Below, in pieces: positions 59,589 through 64,000 of a stretch of DNA of 64,000 nucleotides. The notes under the pieces were generated by a model. That model was not told where the DNA came from and ran no database searches. It worked only from the letters and a program-made list of their open reading frames with translations. The first letter of the stretch is position 1; the number at the start of each line of letters is the position of its first letter. Origin of the DNA: Coriaria nepalensis (taxonomy: Eukaryota; Streptophyta; Magnoliopsida; Cucurbitales; Coriariaceae). The stretch lies in NCBI GenBank assembly GCA_027186245.1, contig CP114493.1, positions 3,665,501 through 3,729,500 on the forward strand, in the 5' to 3' direction. The position numbers were made by a program, and so were the translations under genes.

Positions 59589-61864
59589 CTAGGAATGCAT
59601 GAATGATGATGACTCCATCAGCAAAACATCAAAGTCACTCAAACTCCATTCTGCCACTTCATCTTTGTTACTAACATATATCTCTGTTCCCACATCAATT
59701 GAACTCCATATTCTTCTTGCAGCTTTAGTTCCTGGATCCTACACCACAAACAAAACAAAACCCAATTATCAAACTAAAATCTACTATTTTAAAATCTTTA
59801 ACGTCAATTTAACAAGTCTATCCAACCGGAGCCTAAGACAGTAAAAAAGAAGTTCAATTATTGTTACTTGATAGAAGTATAGTCGACTAGACAGTGCGCC
59901 AACATCAAGCTCCCATGTTCTCGGATCTCCAACCCACCCATCCCCTTTCTTAACAGGGTACCCATATTTGGCCCATATAGGGTGAGGCAATAACTGCATA
60001 ATCTCCTGTGCCTGAGGATTGCTATAAGGATCACAAGTGCTAACAGGTTTCTCCAAATGCTGAGCATTTCCAGGCGCACAATAGTAATGATAAGCCGTGT
60101 AGGGGAAGTTTTTAGTATCATTTCTGTATATCTTTTTGTTCTCTGGAGTGATGTGGTATGGAGGGCAATTGACCAACCCAGAGGGACTGCACCAAGCTGG
60201 GGTTTCTGGGTTAATGATCATTTCATTGTATCTGGTTACATCGGTTTTGGGATCTCCGTTGCAGGGTGACCCATCGTTTTTCCAACAACCACCAATATCG
60301 ATCAGGTAGAACTGGCTCTTCGATCCTCCTCCTTGTTTTATATCCAAAGTTAGTCTCACCATGAAATCTGGTGACTCTGGAAGCTGGAAAAAAAGAGTAA
60401 AAAAGAACAAGCCTGTCATGCTTAATAGGATTCATTTGGCTCACAATTCAAAATATCAGTTTAACTTTAAAATCAAGTTTGAATTGCCCAACTACAGTCG
60501 GCTTCAATCGCTCATCCAAAAAATGAAAAAAATGGCCAAAAATCTAGTTTGCCCAAATTTAGGTTCAAACTCTAAACCAAATGCATCTTCTTTAAAGCTT
60601 CATTTGGAAGCAATGAAACACTTATTTTTTGTCCAGTTTAGACCCAACATACATTTTGAGCCAATAATATCCAATTCAGGCTCACAAAGTATGACTAAAA
60701 AATACTATTCTAAAAGCCAGGTTCTCTAAAGTCAGCTTAAGAGTCTACCCGAACGAAGCCCAAGTTTTGTACTATAGGACATTTCTCATGATGCACATTA
60801 TATTATTTCAAATATTTCCATCTTGCAATACCAATATAACGTTTCTCGTAATCATAAATGAACTCACTAAAAATGAATAGATTGCAAAAATAGAGATTAG
60901 TCGAACTCACAGTTTTGAGCATTCCTCTAGTATCATAATGATACCCACCAGAATATCCAGAAGTAGCATCAGCTCTAAGGTAGAGCATCAGCCATGGATA
61001 CTTCTTAGAAGTCTTAAGCTTATGATGGAAAACCCAACTCCCCTCCCCCACTTTCTTCTCCCAAACAACCTGATAGAAAGAGATCCCATCAACAAGACCA
61101 CCCCTTAAATCCCTACTAGTGCTATCAAGATCATAAGTCCCGCTAAAACTTCCCCTCATCAAACCCTCCTCTTCTTCTCCTTCTTCTGAAGAAAAACTTG
61201 TGTTTTTATGAAACAAAATGGGTTGGTTCATACAATCCTGACCACGGCAGGGGAAGTTGCCTCCACTAAAAGGGGCAGCTTTCTTCCCATTTGAAGGGCA
61301 GAGAGCAGATTTAGTGTCATAGTTTCCATTCTTCAACATAACCATCCAGAAATGCCATGGCTTTGATCGCTCATCTTCAACCTCACATAATGAGCCTAAA
61401 TAAACCTCCTTCTGCTCTGCATACAGATCTGGATTGTTTACTGTTCCCGGCTTTAAGCCCAGAAATGGAGTCCCCACTCCAAGACTGTTAACGTCATCAC
61501 TTACTCTGTGTTTCAGAGAAGAAGGCCCTGCATGTTTACCCACATTTAGATTCAAAATGATGAAATCAATGGAAATGGCTATAAAAGGGAGAAACCCACT
61601 TAAGCTTTTTAAGCATGTGTTATTATTACCTGATAAATCAAAGCAATCAGCAGCTCTAGGGCTGCCCATATGAGGAGCTTCTTCGCCGACTTCATTGCAA
61701 AAGTTCCAAGATTCAAATGCAACTCTCAGTCCATCTCTTCTCATTCCAGGGTCTCCCACGGCGGAGTGGTGACGGCGCTGGTTGTTCTCTCCAGCATCAG
61801 AAACAATGATTATCACAAACAGAGATACTAGTGAAAGAAACAACACATTCATATCCATGATCAT
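59589..61864 (-). CDS. Secreted plant protein of unknown function (DUF7705-like)
   Basis: Exons: 61864-61630, 61527-60911, 60383-59868, 59738-59589, total 1518 nt and 505 residues. The N-terminus MIMDMNVLFLSLVSLFVIII then VSDAGEN is a signal peptide with cleavage probable after Ala 25 or so. The rest is soluble and Cys-rich: SWNFCNEVG, AADCFDLSG, GSLCEVEDE, SALCPSNG, FPCRGQDCMNQP, IGGCWKNDGSPCNG, AWCSPSGLVNCPPYH, YYCAPGNA, STCDPYSNPQAQE. Cys pairs suggest disulfides and an apoplastic or vacuolar place. I recognise it as a conserved land-plant family, by memory DUF7705, with no known activity; the family number needs checking. Two potential N-glycosylation sites (for example NTS, NDT). A TATAAAT lies 57 bp upstream. 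Confidence 0.85.
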
Positions 61865-61920
61865 TTCCCAATGCGCTGTCTGGCCCTGGCTTTAGACAAG
61901 AAGCAAGGCAGAGGGCTCTG

Positions 61921-61927
61921 ATTTATA
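61921..61927 (-). promoter_or_regulatory. TATA box of the secreted-protein gene
   Basis: The minus strand reads TATAAAT 57 bp upstream of the start codon at 61864, a standard distance. Confidence 0.55.
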
Positions 61928-64000
61928 GCATTTTGTCAATGAAGATAAAACAAAATAAAATAAAATAAAAAAGAGATAGGGAGATTTCGGAACTGGGGTG
62001 GGAGAAAGAATCTATAAGCTAGGAAATGGTGAAGATGGCCTTTTCTTTCATGAGCTTTGCTTAATGCTTATTAGAGTTGTATTACCTCATAAAATTATTT
62101 TAATAATAATAGTTATTATTTTTGTGGAGTTGGAGAGGTAGAGGGAGTAGCTAGTATTTTCCTGCCCCGCCCTGCCCTGCCCTGCCCCGCCCCTGTTTGT
62201 GTTTTCCTCGGTTAAAGAGGAAAGACAGACATCTGCCTTTTTGCTGGTCACTAACTTGTTTGACTTGTGAATGAAGTGATGACGCTAAGCTTGTTTCTTA
62301 CCCTTGCATTATTAAAAGAGATGTGAGGGATCTGTTTTGCTTGGACCGCCATAGTTGGTGACAGCGTGGGGAGTGGGGTCCATGGTTGCGCAGAAAAAGG
62401 TGAATTTCTGTGTGAAACAGAGAGAAAAGGGTAGTGCTAACCTGTACGAATTTAGGGAAGATGGACATCGTAATGGGGAAGTCGTATGAGATGTTTCTTT
62501 GTGTTTAATGAAAAGAAGGAAAAATAAAACAAAAGGCGCTTTCGGACGTAAGTTCAAAATTAGTTAAATTATCAACCTTTCAAAAGTTCTAAGCAGCAAC
62601 AAGCAAATGTCACTACCGAAAGTCTGTCTGATTACTACCGCTCTGTTTTATGATTTGTTTGTTTTGTTACAATATGGTTTACATTATAATTGACAGATTT
62701 CAATGGTGGCTTAAATGATGGTAGTAAGTGACAACCTTGCCCATATCCGAATTTAGATAATAATAAATCGTGATGCGGTAAGTTCTACCGTTTTTCAAAT
62801 TTATACCATTTATCGATAGTATATGAAAGAGTTCTTCGGATATAAGGGAAAAAAAAAAAACCAATGTTTACAACTTAGGAAGTAAAGAAACATCATTTTC
62901 CTTTAGACTAAATAAATAGCAACTAAATTAGAGAGCGAGTGTCTAAGATAAGCTTTTTCATAAAAATGATTATAATAAATAAAAGCCTAAAGTACTTATT
63001 TTACTATATATCCTGATATTTTTTTACAGTTGGAACGAATCATAAGTTGAAGAGGAGAATATTTTTTTAATTGCATATTTTTTAATTAATTTTTAGGGTT
63101 AATGGGCTAATTAATGGGCTTTAAGAAAAAAAATTATTTAACAAAAACATTCAAAAAAAAATTTCTTTATAAATTAGTCTTCATATTTTATTTTTCTTTA
63201 AAAATTAATTTAAAAAACATACAATTACGAAACTACTCTTATTTTCAACATTTGATTCGTTCTAACGGTAAGGAAAAAAAAACTAAAAAATCTAACCTAT
63301 TTTGCTTGACTCCTATTCCTCTAAAGAGGTCGTTCCAAAACTCCTATTTCACATTTACGGCTTGACTCGAATCGATCATATTTTGATTTATTTACTTGTT
63401 TTATTAGTAAGCTTCTGCATCTTACTAATTTGAACATGATTTGAATCGGCAAGTTTAAACTTTTATTGCTGATTTTTCTTTGAATAGTTGATTCATCATT
63501 ATAATCGAAATAAAAATATATATTCTTCTTAGTATTATGTTTATACGCAATTCTTGTTCTACAATGTACACAAAATAATATGTATCGAGTACTTCATGAC
63601 ATGATTTGCCATCGGGTTATCGAGATTGTGATGCCCCATTCATCTTTTTGACATAAGAAATTAGTCTTTAAGTCATTAGACTAGTAATAATAATAATATA
63701 ATAAGGATACAAACACGAAGCATGTCTTAATTACGAAGTTAATACCACTAGCTGCAACTTTGTATTGTACATACAAATTTCATTTTGCTTCGGTAGTTAG
63801 AAAATTTTCACCCTTCTCTTGAGCCTTTGCAAAATTTCAAGCGGAAACTAAAGATTTCTTTATTTTTTCATAATCTTGAATCATTGAAGGTGAAAGTGAG
63901 GATCCCTAAGCTCACAGGCTGCGATTCTTATCTCTTCAGTTGAAGCAGATTATACCAGTTAAGAGTTACTTCTGGTAAGAATTGTTACTGCTCTTGTACT
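61928..64000. other. Upstream region and window edge, no gene recognised
   Basis: The promoter region of the secreted-protein gene is followed by A/T-rich sequence. A short ctgcc/ccgcc repeat lies at 62160-62193. Short frames on either strand (for example 62557-62312 minus and 63114-63365 plus) match nothing known. The last 150 bp are less A/T-rich and could begin another gene outside the window. Confidence 0.4.

Noticed and set aside
1..64000. Biosynthetic or defence gene cluster
   Set aside because: The nine genes are unrelated in function and orientation; I see no co-functional group, resistance-gene domain or paired enzymes.

Overview
This is a stretch of nuclear DNA from a flowering plant, most likely a eudicot. 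The genes have many GT-AG introns, the non-coding DNA is strongly A/T-rich, and the space between genes is full of decayed plant transposons (Ty1/copia, hAT, Mutator-like with a ULP1 protease, PIF/Harbinger-like and other MITEs). The decayed ULP1-carrying Mutator-like element resembles copies known from cucurbits, but assigning the sequence to Cucurbitaceae is a weak inference.

Nine protein-coding genes are supported. In order: translation initiation factor eIF3 subunit i (240-3954, minus, 8 exons); an NPF8-type POT/peptide transporter (10116-12483, minus, 4 exons); the RNA-binding protein TAF15b (17715-20537, minus, 7 exons); a single-exon mitochondrial-type PPR protein (26394-27614, minus); a small membrane-anchored J-domain protein (35102-36171, plus, 6 exons); an SMP plus C2 lipid-transfer-type protein of the NTMC2T5 kind (36669-40179, minus, 8 exons); an organellar class-I peptide chain release factor 1 (49308-53151, plus, 11 exons); a RADIALIS-like single-MYB protein (54351-54704, plus); and a secreted plant protein of unknown function (59589-61864, minus, 4 exons). 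I rebuilt the exons by hand from splice sites, reading-frame continuity and known family sequences. In every multi-exon model the exon lengths sum to a multiple of three and no internal stop appears. The genes are unrelated housekeeping or regulatory loci with no sign of a cluster or shared pathway.

Between and inside the genes lie: a long-terminal-inverted-repeat MITE in the last intron of eIF3i and a related one in an intron of the release-factor gene; an organelle-type tRNA-Cys sequence inside an eIF3i intron; a decayed ULP1-carrying Mutator-like element (about 4.3-8.1 kb); a foldback element (9.1-9.4 kb); a copia relic with an internal duplication (about 14-16.7 kb); a 28-bp tandem repeat split by a MITE with a TTA target duplication (23.0-24.0 kb); an internally deleted copia element whose right LTR lies next to a methionine-tRNA primer site (28.3-33.4 kb); a 3.8-kb fossil hAT element (40.7-44.5 kb); a tandem array of about 1-kb units that each carry a 28-codon exon-like frame (46.4-48.8 kb); and a 1.2-kb deleted hAT element that keeps its dimerisation domain and target duplication (57.2-58.4 kb).

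I found no new multi-gene system. The points most worth following are the altered proton-coupling motif of the NPF transporter, the organelle-type tRNA gene in the eIF3i intron, and the exon-like frames in the 1-kb array.
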